A stretch of DNA of 64,000 nt. Source: Hyposmocoma kahamanoa (taxonomy: Eukaryota > Arthropoda > Insecta > Lepidoptera > Cosmopterigidae). The stretch lies in contig NW_020654748.1 in assembly GCF_003589595.1 (NCBI RefSeq), positions 1,763,971-1,827,970 on the forward strand, written 5' to 3'. The notes under the pieces are model-generated. The model saw nothing but the letters and a program-made list of their open reading frames with translations. It was not told the DNA's origin and searched no databases. Shown here piece by piece: positions 44,020-54,720 of the stretch (position 1 is the stretch's first letter; each line of letters begins with the position of its first letter). Both the position numbers and the translations under genes were made by a program.

Positions 44020-44206
44020 CAATTTACAATTAATGAAAAGCACCCACGACTGGTGAATGGTGAAGGTGTCACATTTTATCATGATAATGCCAAACCACAC
44101 ACATTTTTTACAAATCCGTCACCTTTCACCGTATGCACCTGACATTCCCTTCAAATTTCATTTGTTTCGGTTTTTACAAAATTCTTTAAATGGGCACGAC
44201 CAAAGA
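44020..44206 (+). pseudogene. mariner-type transposase remnant, frameshifted
   Basis: One frame reads NEKHPRLVNGEGVTFYHDNA, KPHT; after a shift near 44110 another reads HLSPYAPDIPFKFHLFRFLQ, NSLNG. These match the second catalytic Asp block (HDNARPH) and the SPDLAPSDYHLF...LQNSL block of mariner transposases. The third Asp is replaced (IPFK), so it is non-functional. The remnant ends in the palindrome at 44195. Confidence 0.85.
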
Positions 44207-44238
44207 TATAATGGGTGCCCATTATATCTTTGGTCGTG
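44195..44238. repeat. Perfect palindrome, 21-bp arms, 2-nt loop
   Basis: Arms 44195-44215 and 44218-44238 (CACGACCAAAGATATAATGG...) pair at every position around TG. It begins inside the mariner remnant, so the right arm is a short inverted copy of transposon sequence. Confidence 0.95.
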
Positions 44239-44273
44239 TACTTTCATAATGAGGATTCATCAAAGGACACTTA

Positions 44274-44454
44274 GGGTCGTATTCCAGAACTTTACTCAAT
44301 ACTCAAGTCAAGATTTGAGTATTGCAGTGAGCATTGAAAATAGTCATCATAGTCAAGTCCTTGCCATTAGGGTCGTATTTCCAGTGCTTGAAATCATACT
44401 CAAGTCTGCTCAAATCCTAACTTGGGCATTGAGTAGAGTTCTAGAATACGACTC
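44274..44454. mobile_element. PIF/Harbinger-type MITE (181 bp) with TTA duplication
   Basis: Ends GGGTCGTATTCCAGAACT and (reverse) GAGTCGTATTCTAGAACT are inverted at 16 of 18 bases; TTA flanks both sides (44271-44273, 44455-44457), the usual TWA target of PIF/Harbinger. A third TTAGGGTCGTATTTCC lies inside near 44368, suggesting internal duplication. No coding. Confidence 0.8.
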
Positions 44455-44541
44455 TTAGAGCTGTATTTTATAAAATAGAATATATTAATGAACGAAGAAT
44501 TCTAAAATTACTCGCAATATGGCAAAAAATTGTGTGCAAAT

Positions 44542-44769
44542 CATTGACTTACAATTATATGGACGTCGGGTCCGCGCTAAAAAGTGTCCGCACTTGTAAG
44601 GCGCTAAAATCGTATACAGAGCGCGACACTCCGCTTTAGTCTTCATTTGTTCTACTGACAGCGCGATACTGCGATGACATAACAATTTAAATTTCGAATA
44701 GGTAGACTTGGGACATTTTTTTCGTGGTTTTCGTATTAGACCCGTCGTCCATTTATTTGTAAGTCAATG
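44542..44769 (+). mobile_element. CATTGAC MITE, copy 2 (228 bp)
   Basis: CATTGACTTACAATTATATG at the left, TTGTAAGTCAATG at the right, exact duplication GTGCAAAT (44534-44541, 44770-44777). About 60 bp of the middle (the AACGTTTTAGC region) is deleted relative to the other copies. Confidence 0.9.
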
Positions 44770-44955
44770 GTGCAAATTAATACTTTGATCCTGCACATAC
44801 TTACATAAGACATTTTATATCACTTCAAGAATTATAGATATCGCACCCATGTTACTTTCCAAATTATGTCATAATATAAATAATAATATGACATAAACAT
44901 TTTTTCGTAAAACTGGTGAAATATATTCCAAAAAAAGGTACAAAATAAAACTGAT

Positions 44956-45060
44956 ATATCGTTTGTTAGCTCAGTTGGAAGAGTGTCAGGCATGGTATGC
45001 TGAAAGGGTTGAATCCAGCCGGATCTAAGAATTTTTTCTTAGACCTTTGTATTGACTTCT
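44956..45060 (+). repeat. SINE-D related tRNA-like copy
   Basis: A box TTAGCTCAGTTGGAAGAG, B-box-like GGTTGAATCC, GCCGGATCTAAGAATTTTTT. The 5' extension seen in the full copy is not evident. Confidence 0.7.
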
Positions 45061-45087
45061 TCTTAACACACTTAATTTATAGTACAT

Positions 45088-46030
45088 TATGATACAAGTG
45101 TGCTAAGTTGGTCATTACACACGAGGCGTTATTACTCGCGCGAGCCGCAGGCGAGCGCGATAAGAAAGCCGAGAGTGTAATGATCAAAGCACACGTGTTT
45201 CATACGACGTTTTTCAACACATTTGCGAGGAAAATGAAACAAACTTGAGTAAAATGGAAATGAAAAATAGCTTTATTTGGCATTAATTAAAAGTTTCATA
45301 TGCAGCCATGTATTTTTCTCTGGATTTCGAAGGTAATAAACTGTCACTTGCGTTTTGTGCCTCTGTGAGGATTTCGGGCGGTGTTAAATCCGTCAAAATG
45401 TTTTCTTCCGTGCTTGAGCAGGACATTTTAAACACCTAGGTAATTATCTAACACACAGCGTATATAAATGTTTCGAACGTATCAATGGAAATTGGCGCGC
45501 AGAGTTATTTTTTCTGCGCCTGGCGCCGCGGCGCGGATATGCGCGCGCAGGTGCTTCGGCAATAATGAGACTTAGGTGAAATTCCTAAACAGCCAATGCG
45601 AAATAATATAAATATGTCCTTATTTCACTCAAATTCTATATTTATCACATCAAATAAGAAATATAAATTTATTAATAAAAATATTATTTGTAAGGTAAGA
45701 CTACACAACCGTATTAAACAGAAATAAAAAAAAAACTGTGACCCTGTTTGTTTGGGATTACTGTCATTGTAATTTGAATCTTATAATATGTAGGTTAGAG
45801 CTGTTTTTTTAATAGACCAAGTTAATTTCAAAGACATAACCCGGATAATTTAAGAATGCATAGTTTTAATACATAGGCCTTGTTGTGAGATACATCTTAA
45901 TCCGGTTAAGCCTATACTTATTACACACACGTTTTGTAATATAATTACAAACGCGTGTTCAATAGCTAGGTTTATGAGCCTAAAAGCGATACAATAAGAA
46001 GCCCGTTACGAGCAAATGTGTTGAAAAATA
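45088..46030. mobile_element. Element with inverted TTTTTCAACACATTTGC and small recombinase-like ORF
   Basis: 17-bp exact inverted repeats lie at 45210-45226 and 46012-46028. Left of the first is an imperfect hairpin (AAGTGTGCTAAG...TCATTACAC against GTGTAATGATCAAAGCACAC) with a CG-rich TACTCGCGCGAGCC between its arms. The interior encodes a 47-codon minus-strand ORF and a GC-rich GGCGCCGCGGCGCGG stretch near 45525. Boundaries and class are uncertain; no target duplication was found. Confidence 0.5.
45283..45426 (-). CDS. 47-codon ORF resembling a tyrosine-recombinase N-terminus
   Basis: From ATG at 45426 to TAA at 45283: an acidic start (MSCSSTEENILTDLTPPEIL), then SLLPSKSREKYMAAYETFN. The LPxKSRxxYxxxYxxF pattern resembles the start of the SAM-like core-binding domain of tyrosine recombinases (Crypton/Ngaro-type or host genes derived from them). 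It stops where a Trp-containing helix should follow, so it is a truncated relic, or the first exon of a longer spliced gene. Recognition is from motif memory only. Confidence 0.4.
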   Translation of the reverse strand: MSCSSTEENILTDLTPPEILTEAQNASDSLLPSKSREKYMAAYETFN

Positions 46031-47264
46031 AGTAATATTACTATTTAGAATATTGTCCATCTACAGAGCCAAAGAACTGTATATCTGGCACTCATTGTAA
46101 CAAAAATGTTGGCACATTCCTTACATTGTAATTACGAATTAACGACGTGTTATTTGTACTTGGCATCTCTGTCGACAACTAATAAGTAGAATTCGGTGAA
46201 TCTCAGGTTAGTGTTGTCTGCCTAATATTCGTGGCAACATTTATTATTTAAATTTTCGAGTGTAATATGGTATTTTATGTCAATATACTCAAATAACTTA
46301 AATAATAAGAACTACCATTCGTAATTGTACCTGACAATTTCGACCTTTGCTAATTAGTTTTGTTGATAAATACGATTGAATTTGTAAGCAATATCTTTGG
46401 TAAATCTAATAACAATATTATATTGACAATATGCAGTTGTTTAACTGGCTATACTCGTACAAGCAACACATATTTTGCTCAATTGTCAGTACCTTATCTA
46501 CAAAAAAAACCTATTTTTAAATACTTCTCAAGCTTCTTCAGTTTTATCGTATAAATTTTTATACACGATTACTTTTAAAATCAATTCGCAAGACTATATT
46601 ACTAACATCATAAAGAACAACTTTTGTTCCATTACTTTTACAAAACATAATAAATTTACCAAAACTAAACTTTTACATTTTTGTTGCACTATATGACACT
46701 TTTTAGATCTGGCATTTGGTAGTAAGGTAAGTTCAAACGTGCAAGCGACCTCTGCGACGACTCCCACCGCCGTCCTGCACAAAGTTATTATATAAAATAT
46801 GATGAATTATTAATGTTTATGATGTTAGTAAAATAGTTCTGCGTTGTATACTACTCAGTACTGTCCCCGCCTATAACACTATTATCTAATTATAACATTC
46901 CAATTATCACACGCGGTCATTTCTCTTTTAGCCGCCATTACAAGCTGATGTAGTAAAACTATAAAAACAAATTTTTTTTTTCAGCTACGGCCGCTACATT
47001 ATTAGCTATTTAGCCAATAATCCTTCCCACACACGCCAACACTATCTGAAAAAAGATGAATGATATTATACTGTAATGGACGAAACAAGTTTAAACAATA
47101 TAATTATGCAAGGTGGTATAATTCACTGATTACATAAAACTATTATAAATGTACCTAGACTATTTCTGTATCGAACTAGGCATTTCGTAATGTTCTGTTG
47201 GCGTGTAGAAAAAGGAAAGAGAGAAAAGAAACCATAAGATAGTTATAAGGTAATGCTTGTCACT
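46031..47264. other. AT-rich non-coding, nothing recognised
   Basis: No gene or repeat recognised. Confidence 0.5.
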
Positions 47265-47312
47265 GCCACCTTACTTATTTCTGCCGCCAAACAGTAATGT
47301 GAGCATGACTTC
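47265..47312 (+). repeat. SINE-A fragment
   Basis: CACTGCCACCTTACTTATTT, CTGCCGCCAAACAGTAATG; about 48 bp only. Confidence 0.75.
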
Positions 47313-47534
47313 TATCTTTCTTTCTTCTATCTTTGATGAGTAACTGCCAATTACTTTACTACGGTATTGGATTCAGAAGAAGAGCTTTATAATTTAAAAT
47401 ATGACTATATTATTATTGTAACCTTTTATATTCCACCATTTTGTTTTTTTTTCTAATACACATTTTAGAAATTCCTTTTTAAAGTTGCAATAATTTCATT
47501 GTCAACCACATTTTCATAGATACTACAGTAGACA

Positions 47535-47610
47535 GCATGTCCCGTGGATTACAGGCATGGTGCCGGCAGCCAAATTACAGGTTCCGGGTTCGATATCCAG
47601 CTACAAGGAA
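47535..47610 (+). repeat. tRNA-like fragment
   Basis: GCATGGTGCCGGCAGCC then TTCCGGGTTCGATATCCAGC; a B box without a convincing A box. Confidence 0.45.
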
Positions 47611-48683
47611 AATTAGTTTCGGTGAACTTCTAGATTATTATCATTTTTATCATGTGACGCTTTAGTTTTGTGTTTTCCTTTCTTTTATTTGTCGGAAACA
47701 AAATACTTTGTTTGCGATTGTACAATAATTGCAAATAAATTACTAAAGTTGCACACGACACCAGTCAAATCCAAAAAAAACACATTCGAAAAGTAAACGC
47801 GCAATATCTGTTGAAAGATTACCAAATTATTTTGACGCGTTATGTTTTTTTCCTCTTGCTTTCTTTCGAAAATAATTTAGCTCTAATTATGTGTAACTTT
47901 AGCCTGACTACTACATTTCGTCGGTGTTTTATAGAAATGGCGAAAGCGCCATTTCGAAAAATTGCTAAGGGGACCATGTTTTAGTTTTTCAAGACCATGT
48001 TCAAGTTTTAAAATGTTAAGTCCTTTTTTAAATTGAATTGAAACTTAAACATAATTAAAAGCAAAATTAAATTTTAAAACGGGACGTAAATATTTTAAAA
48101 CTATCGTTAAAACCCAAAACATGTTCCGCTGAAAAATTTTTCGAAATGGCACTTTTGCCCTTTCTACATAACACATATTTGTACATGGCCCATTCGTATT
48201 AATCTGTACCTAATTGTTTTTTTCAAAGTGTAAGTACGTAATAATGACACTGTAGAACAACGTAGTATTTATTATCTTGCGACTGTATTCTTTTTGATAT
48301 GAAAAATTATACGAAGGTAATTATAATATACATTGTTTAATGATTTTGTAACTTTGCCAATTGTGTTACTTTTTGAATTTCGAAGATATTGGCAATTAAG
48401 TAGTTCTAAACAGATATATCCTAAAGTTATATGCATTGAAAGCTCATCATAAGCGTCTGTCGTTTGTGACGACGACGTCCGTTTGGCGCACTCTTGCGCA
48501 CCGCAGTCCTCGTGCACTGCGCACGGCCCGCGTGTGACGTCACGCGGTGTCGGGTTTCCGCCGCTCGCGCTTTCACCGACCTTGTCGGGTTGCGTTTGAC
48601 ATTTTTTGGGCTAATTTAATGTTTTTTTAGGGTAATTTTTACAACGTTTTCTGTTTTTTAATGACGACATGTTCTTATAAAAC
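47611..48683. other. Non-coding with a short GC-rich block
   Basis: No gene. 48470-48600 is GC-rich with ACGACGACGTCCG and GTGTGACGTCACGCGG (a perfect CRE/ATF palindrome TGACGTCA). It could be a promoter-proximal region, but no transcript unit is visible beside it. Confidence 0.4.
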
Positions 48684-48738
48684 TATTTATTGGGAACGTT
48701 TCAGGCGCTTTGTAGGTCCCATAGTCACGGCTGTTGTC
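48684..48738 (+). repeat. CGTTTCGG repeat, short fragment
   Basis: AACGTTTCAGGCGCTTTG, TAGGTCCCATAGTCACGG. Confidence 0.55.
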
Positions 48739-49245
48739 TAGCAATCACGAAAAACCCCTTTGACATAAACTTAATTAAAAATGCATAGAACTCGTGAAAA
48801 TTCTTACAACTAATAATACCAAATCGTCAAAGTCAAATTCTCAATAATACTGAATTATCTGGAAGTTTATTTCAGATTGGTCCTCTAGGTCGTAACATTC
48901 AGAATGTTAAAAACATTATTAACATTCCACCTCTATTTCTGAACGCGGTAACAATAATTCCCAAAGGTTTGTTTTAATCATAATGTACGTACGGAGAGTT
49001 TGTCGAACTTAGGTATGTCACCGGGGTCGAGTACGTTTGGAGTCCAGGAAAAATACCTAATTCTTTTATCTATACAGATTGCATTAATTTTAACTTTGGA
49101 TATTCTTTTGTATCGTGGCAAATAAATATATCGGTAAGTAGAAAGGCCTAGATAAAGATTCGTAAGCATAAATTTGCAACTTTACAGACGAACATTTTAA
49201 TGTATTTGTGATGCGGTCGGCGTTACTGTGTTCTGGACCACAGTG
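48739..49245. other. Non-coding, nothing recognised
   Basis: No gene or repeat recognised. Confidence 0.5.
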
Positions 49246-49280
49246 CTTTTTGTATCGATGTATGCCATCGATACAAAAAG
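49246..49280. repeat. Perfect hairpin, 15-bp arms, 5-nt loop
   Basis: CTTTTTGTATCGATG (49246-49260), loop TATGC, CATCGATACAAAAAG (49266-49280). Confidence 0.92.
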
Positions 49281-49402
49281 AAGAAGAACTGTTACCACAT
49301 TGATTGTCAAAAGTTACACTACTGTGCTTACTGTGAGCCTAATTTATCGGCATCGGTCTTGTTGCTGTTGCCTTGTAAATTGCCCCCTCTATTTTTTTAA
49401 GC

Positions 49403-49848
49403 ACACACTCATAGCCCCGCACTAGGGAAACCCTGTGTCGCGGGTGCCATGGCTACAAACATAGATAACCACAAATTACACCCAAACTCAGGAGAGAAAC
49501 ATATGTACGCCATCATTGACTTACAATTATATGGACGTCGGGTCCGCGCTAAAAAGTGTCCGAACTTATAGGGCGTTAAAATCGTATACAGAGCGTCATT
49601 CACGCTTTAGTCTTCGTTTGTTCGACTGACAGCGAAGCAAGCAAAATTAGACAATACTGCGATGACATTACAATTTAAATTCAACGTTTTAGCTTTTTCA
49701 TATTCCTTTACATGTCACTACGTTTAAATAGGTTGACTTGGGACATTATTTTTCGTGGTTTTTGTATTAGACCTGTCGTCCATTTATTTGTAAGTCAATG
49801 TACGCCATACATATATTTCTCCACGTCGTTCGGCCATGGAGGCATTTA
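49403..49848 (-). repeat. SINE-B copy split by a MITE
   Basis: CACACTCATAGCCCCGCACT through AAACTCAGGAGAGAAACATA up to 49513, resuming after 49800 with CATATATTTCTCC and CGGCCATGGAGGC. The B-box part is lost. Confidence 0.85.
49514..49800 (+). mobile_element. CATTGAC MITE, copy 3 (287 bp)
   Basis: CATTGACTTACAATTATATG at the left, TTGTAAGTCAATG at the right, exact duplication TACGCCAT (49506-49513, 49801-49808) within SINE-B. Colinear with the reverse complement of copy 1. Confidence 0.92.
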
Positions 49849-50835
49849 ATAAAATGAAACTGATGAAATAAATTTAAAAAATTAAATCGAAACTTAACTA
49901 ACATTGCCAAATACTTGGTGTCACGTACGTTATTTTTTTTATCTATTTTTTCGTGCTCCCAAAAGTTACTTCTTTGATTTACGCCATTTTATTAATGAGG
50001 GTACGAAGCGTGAAATATAAAGACGGGAATAGTATAAACATGTCTGTCCAAATATATCTCGGCTACGTATTGGTCTAATTGAGTGAATCCCAAAGGTACG
50101 CCTACGTCTCAATGGCGTAGTACTTAGTAATCGTTCATATCGGTTCAGGTATTTACAATTTTTTTTTCATTATCAGGTCGAAAACTGCAAATTCCCTAAT
50201 ACAATTTTGCGCGTCAGTCACCAGAGTATCTTTTTTTTTTTTGTTGACTGGGTGGGGGAGAAATCTTCGAAATATACCTGTCGTCTCTGGGGGTTATGTG
50301 GGATTCTTTAATGAAAATTGAAAATCTTTTAAGTTTCATATACATCTTTATTTATTAGCTTTTATACTTTTTTGTAGCATTTAAAAAAACCCTCGCTTCG
50401 AGCTTTATTAAACACTGTATGCCATGAAAGGCCCATATTGTAAATTACTGTTGCAATTATATATCTCGTCAAATACAAAATATTTAAATTACTAAATATT
50501 TTTGATTGTATTTCGACTAATTTCGATCCTAGACTATTGCCATTTTGCAGATGTGATCTTATCACAACAAAAAAGAGAAATGAACGTTTATAATATTAAT
50601 ACATTTATTAAGCTTGTTTGAGCTGTCCCACTTCTGGGCTAGTCGCATCGTATCAATTTCACACCATGCGTAATAAAAGTAGGTCACATACGCGAATTTA
50701 TGCTACATACCGCACAGTCAGTAATAAAGTGACCTAATTCGAAAAGTAACAATTTGAGAAACTGACAGAAATAAATTAAAAAAGATCGTAAGAAATACAT
50801 ACTACGGAGAACCTGCTCAATTTTGGTTTTCAACT
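49849..50835. other. AT-rich non-coding, nothing recognised
   Basis: No gene or repeat recognised. Confidence 0.5.
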
Positions 50836-50873
50836 AAAACCCTGTATTTTAAATATTTTAGATACAGGGTTTT
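50836..50873. repeat. Hairpin of AAAACCCTGTAT, 12-bp arms
   Basis: AAAACCCTGTAT (50836-50847) and ATACAGGGTTTT (50862-50873) around a 14-nt AT-rich loop; a third GAAAACCCTGT follows directly. Confidence 0.85.
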
Positions 50874-50892
50874 GAAAACCCTGTGGTTATTA

Positions 50893-51462
50893 CATTCACA
50901 TTTATGCCATATCGGTTTAACGACGCACCACGTCACCCGCTGCCCCGTTAGTCGCCATCGGACGCTTGTCGGGTCTGTGTCAAATTTTCTCCGCCTGTTC
51001 TTATTTTGATCATATTAATTTTCAGCGCGCGGGTTGCGGGACGCAAGAGGCGGTCTCCCACACCTCGCCTCCTAAAATGTACGCTTGAAATAATACCCTT
51101 GCCTTAATTACACGTTTCGTGCCTTTTTAAGAATCGTTACTTTATTTTAACGTATGAATAAAAAGTCCACATTTCGTTCCACGTTGTGAACGCGCATTAA
51201 TTCTTCACACGGACCGTTCCTGACGTCATAGGTACGTCACAATCCGTAATTAGATCTAATCATACGTGGAATGGCTGTCTCATACAAACCTCAGCATTTT
51301 GTCCTCTGTCACATATTTACATACATTTTGTTTACACATATTTTCAGTTGGAAAAGTTCGAGATAAATATTTCTATCACACCATCATCTTATAAATATAT
51401 TTGCTTTTTAAAGATCTTTAGTTGATGGATTAAACGCCATTTTGTTGTCTTCAGAGCTTTTG
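50893..51462. other. Non-coding, nothing recognised
   Basis: Contains a moderately GC-rich part (50930-51060) without an ORF. Confidence 0.45.
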
Positions 51463-51665
51463 TCGACATCCGTGGCAGTGTGGCTGCAAGGTATCGCCAT
51501 CTCTGAGGTCCCGTGTTCGATTCCCGGCCGGGTCAATGTAGAAAAACTAACTTTTCTTTATTGTCTCGGGTCTGCGTGTTTGTGGCATCGTCGTTGTTTC
51601 CAATTTCCATAACACAAGTGCGTTAGTGACTTACTTTGAGATCGGAGTAACGTGTATGATGTTGT
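51463..51665 (+). repeat. SINE-C copy 2 (tRNA-derived)
   Basis: A-box-like TGGCAGTGTGGCTGCAAGG, B box GTTCGATTCCCGG, tail GGGTCAATGTAGAAAAACTA, GTCTCGGGTCTGCG. Keeps a better Pol III promoter than copy 1. Confidence 0.78.
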
Positions 51666-53575
51666 ATAATAATTGCTTTATTTTTATCATTAATTACACA
51701 TAACGCAGATAGAAAACTTTCGTGGCTTTTCACTAAGTAATTATCACTAATTACAGGTTTCTTACCACGGCCTGATTTCTTTTTATTTTCCCGACATTTT
51801 GGGACAGTTACAGTTACATGCTCCATGGTCGCGGGTTGACTATTGACTGTCGACCGTGTAACCATTTCGAAATATCGGCAAAGTAAAAAAAAATCATACC
51901 GTAGTAATTAGTCTTTTATTATACTATATATAGCTCGATTACCACTGATCTAGATACTGACATAATTGTTCTCCCAGAAGGAGTGCCGGTGGGTAAAAAT
52001 AATGTACTAGACTCGTAGACGGATCGGTCCCGTGAGTACCAGAAAAATCCGAAATCTTCGAAAAGTGGACTGCATCAGGTAAACTCCTACGCGCGCGGTT
52101 AAAGTATAAGACCTACCGGAAAGGTGTTCTTACTAAAAATGGCCGCCACCCTGGTCAGTTTCTACCGGAAGTGAAAAAAATTCCAAATTCGTAAAAACAA
52201 GATGGCCGCCATACAAATTGCAGAGCTTTATATCTCGAAAACTACAAGAGGTAGGTGGGGTGTGCTCGACCAAATGTCATAGAGGGCGGCGGGGGTCAAC
52301 TGCCGGTGACAATTTTTTTTCAAGATGGCCGACTCAAAATGGCGGCCCGAAAAAAAGGTGGTCCAATCCGGCCGAAATTTGGCATGCGGACGTGTATGGG
52401 GGCTTAGGTTACAAATCTGGGGTTAGAATTTTGATTCCGCCATTTTCCAAGATGGCCGCCATACATGTGAAACTTTCGCCCTTTGGAGTCATTTTTCGCC
52501 CAGAAGAAGGGTGGATAGGTACAAGTGATGTAGGAGAGTAATGGTTATATCGGTCATATGAACGTCAAAAACTATTCAACTCTTTGAAATGTGCTCCGCA
52601 TCAGGTACTACCCTAGCCGTCCGGCCAAAGTATACGTCTAGGCTCAAAGTGCCCAAACAAATGTTCATACACACCCTGGGCAATTTTAAAGGAAAGTGAA
52701 AAAAGTTCAAAATTCGAAAAACAAAATGGCCGCCATACAAATTTTGAAAGCCTCTATCTCGGAAACTATTGGAGATAGGTGACTCGTGTTCCAACTAATA
52801 TTGTAGAGCACGCCAGAGTCCAACTGACTGTTGAAATATTTTTTTCAAGATGGCCGATTCAAGATGGCGGCCCGACAAAAAGGTGCTCCGATCCAGCTGA
52901 AATTTTAAACACTTCCATGTCTGGTAGTTCCTAAAAATAATATGTGGTCAAAATTTTGATTCCACCATTTTCCAATATGGCCGCCATACATTTTCTACCG
53001 TCTAATGTGTTTCGAGGCCTACATCTCGGCGAGTATTGAAGATAGGTGAAGCGCGTTCAAACAAATATGATAGAAGATGGTAAGAGCCAATTGGTGGTAA
53101 AGAAATATTTCAAAATGGCGGATTCAAAATGGCGGTTCGACAAAAATGTGCTCAGATTTGGCTCAAATTCGACATCTGGCCATGTAAAGAAGTCCACAAT
53201 ACGAATTTGTGGTCAAAATTTTATTTACGCCAGTTTCCAAGATGGCCGCGCCATACATTTTTTATAGGACAATGTGTTTGGAGGCCCACATCTCGGCGAG
53301 TATTGGAGATAGGTGGAGTGCGCTCTAACAAATGTGATAGAAGGTGGTAAGAGCCAATTCCTGGTAATAAAAAAAATTCAAAATGGCGAATTCAAAATGG
53401 CGGTTCGACAAAAATGTGCTCCGATCCGGCTCATATTCGATATCTAGGCATGTATAGAAGCCCACAATACAAATCTGTGTTCGAAATTTTAATTCAAAAA
53501 TTTTCCAAGATGGCCGAAACACATTTAAACTGTCTATCTTTTGGCGTAATTTTTTAACCAGACAAAGGGCGAGTA

Positions 53576-53673
53576 CATACATACATATACATCACGCCTT
53601 TTTCCCGTCGGGGTAGGTGGAGACAATAGTCTTCCACTTGCTACGGTCCTGACATACATCCTTCGCCTCATCA
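53576..53673. repeat. 98-bp retroposed sequence with 14-bp target duplication
   Basis: CATACATACATATACATCAC, GCCTTTTTCCCGTCGGGGTA, GGTCCTGACATACATCCTTC. Flanked by the exact repeat ACAAAGGGCGAGTA (53562-53575, 53674-53687). A duplication of this length is typical of target-primed retroposition. I recognise the body as a frequent lepidopteran repeat but not its source. Confidence 0.85.
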
Positions 53674-54105
53674 ACAAAGGGCGAGTAGGTAAAAATTATG
53701 CAGAGAAGTAATGGACGGATGGATTAGGTGAGCATAAAAGGTACCGACACTTTCAAAATGTGTTCCGCATCAGGTCAGACCCCTTAGAATAATAACGCAT
53801 AGAATGATAGTTTCATATCAAACGAACTGTCACAAGTGAGGCAAAAACCAAATTCATGTAGGCGTAAGCAACTTGTAACTACGCTCGTCGGCACGCACAC
53901 AAATATACAAATAATAATGCCATGGAATAACATTTCCCTCAAAAGTGGGGAAATTGTATCTTGCTTAACTCATCATTAAGTTGAATCTGTAGGCAGATTT
54001 GCCCGACATTGTCGATCAGGTGCCTACAGATGTGTTCGATTTTGTCGATCGTTACTGTCGATCGCCAATGTCGATCAGGTGCCTACAGATATGGTCGGTT
54101 TTGTC

Positions 54106-54595
54106 GATGAAAAACGAATATAGCACTTATTTGTAAATCCAAGATGGCGGACACGATTTTTCAAAATATGCTATATGGGTATCCTTTTCGAGGTATTTGG
54201 GGATGCTCATTACGAATATGGCACTCATTTCTAAATCCAAGATGGCGGACACGAGTTTTCAAATAAATGCAATATGGGTATCATTTTCGATGTACTTGGG
54301 GGTGCTCATTACGAATATGGCACTCATTTCTAAATCCAAGATGGCGCGCACGATTTTTCAAAAAAATGCTATATGGGTATCATTTTCGAGGTATTTGGGG
54401 ATGCTCATTACGAATATGGCACTCATTTCTAAATCCAAGATGGCGGACACGAGTTTTCAAATAAATACAATATGGGTATCATTTCCGAGATACTTGGGGG
54501 TGCTCATTACGAATATGGCACTCATTTCTAAATCCAAGACGGCGGGCACGATTTTTTCAAAAAAATGCTATGTGGGTATCATTTTCGAGGTATTA
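54106..54595 (+). repeat. 99-bp tandem repeat, about five units
   Basis: GCTCATTACGAATATGGCAC recurs at 54205, 54304, 54403 and 54502 (exactly 99 bp apart), with a diverged first unit from about 54106. Each unit carries CCAAGATGGCGGACACG. Because 99 is divisible by 3, a 134-codon frame runs through; I take that as a by-product of the period, not a gene. Confidence 0.93.
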
Positions 54596-54720
54596 ATTTA
54601 GAAATGAGTGCCATATTTGTATTGAACATTCCCAAACATCTCGAAAACGATACCCAACTTGCCATTATTCGAAAAATCGCGCCCGCCATCTTGGATTTAG
54701 AAATAAGTGCCATATTCGAA
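54596..54720 (-). repeat. Inverted partial unit of the 99-bp repeat
   Basis: TTTAGAAATGAGTGCCATAT and CGCCCGCCATCTTGGATTTAG are reverse complements of the array units. With the array they form a long fold-back. Confidence 0.88.

Noticed and set aside
51623..51865. 80-codon minus-strand ORF with a Lys-rich stretch
   Set aside because: Overlaps the SINE-C tail and has no recognisable motif or splice context.
52218..52541. 107-codon ORF in the AAGATGGC array
   Set aside because: Pure repeat sequence; the frame is not kept in the other units.
54197..54601. 134-codon ORF through the 99-bp repeats as a gene
   Set aside because: Open only because the unit length is a multiple of three; the protein is the repeat translated and sits in a non-coding part of the P-like element.
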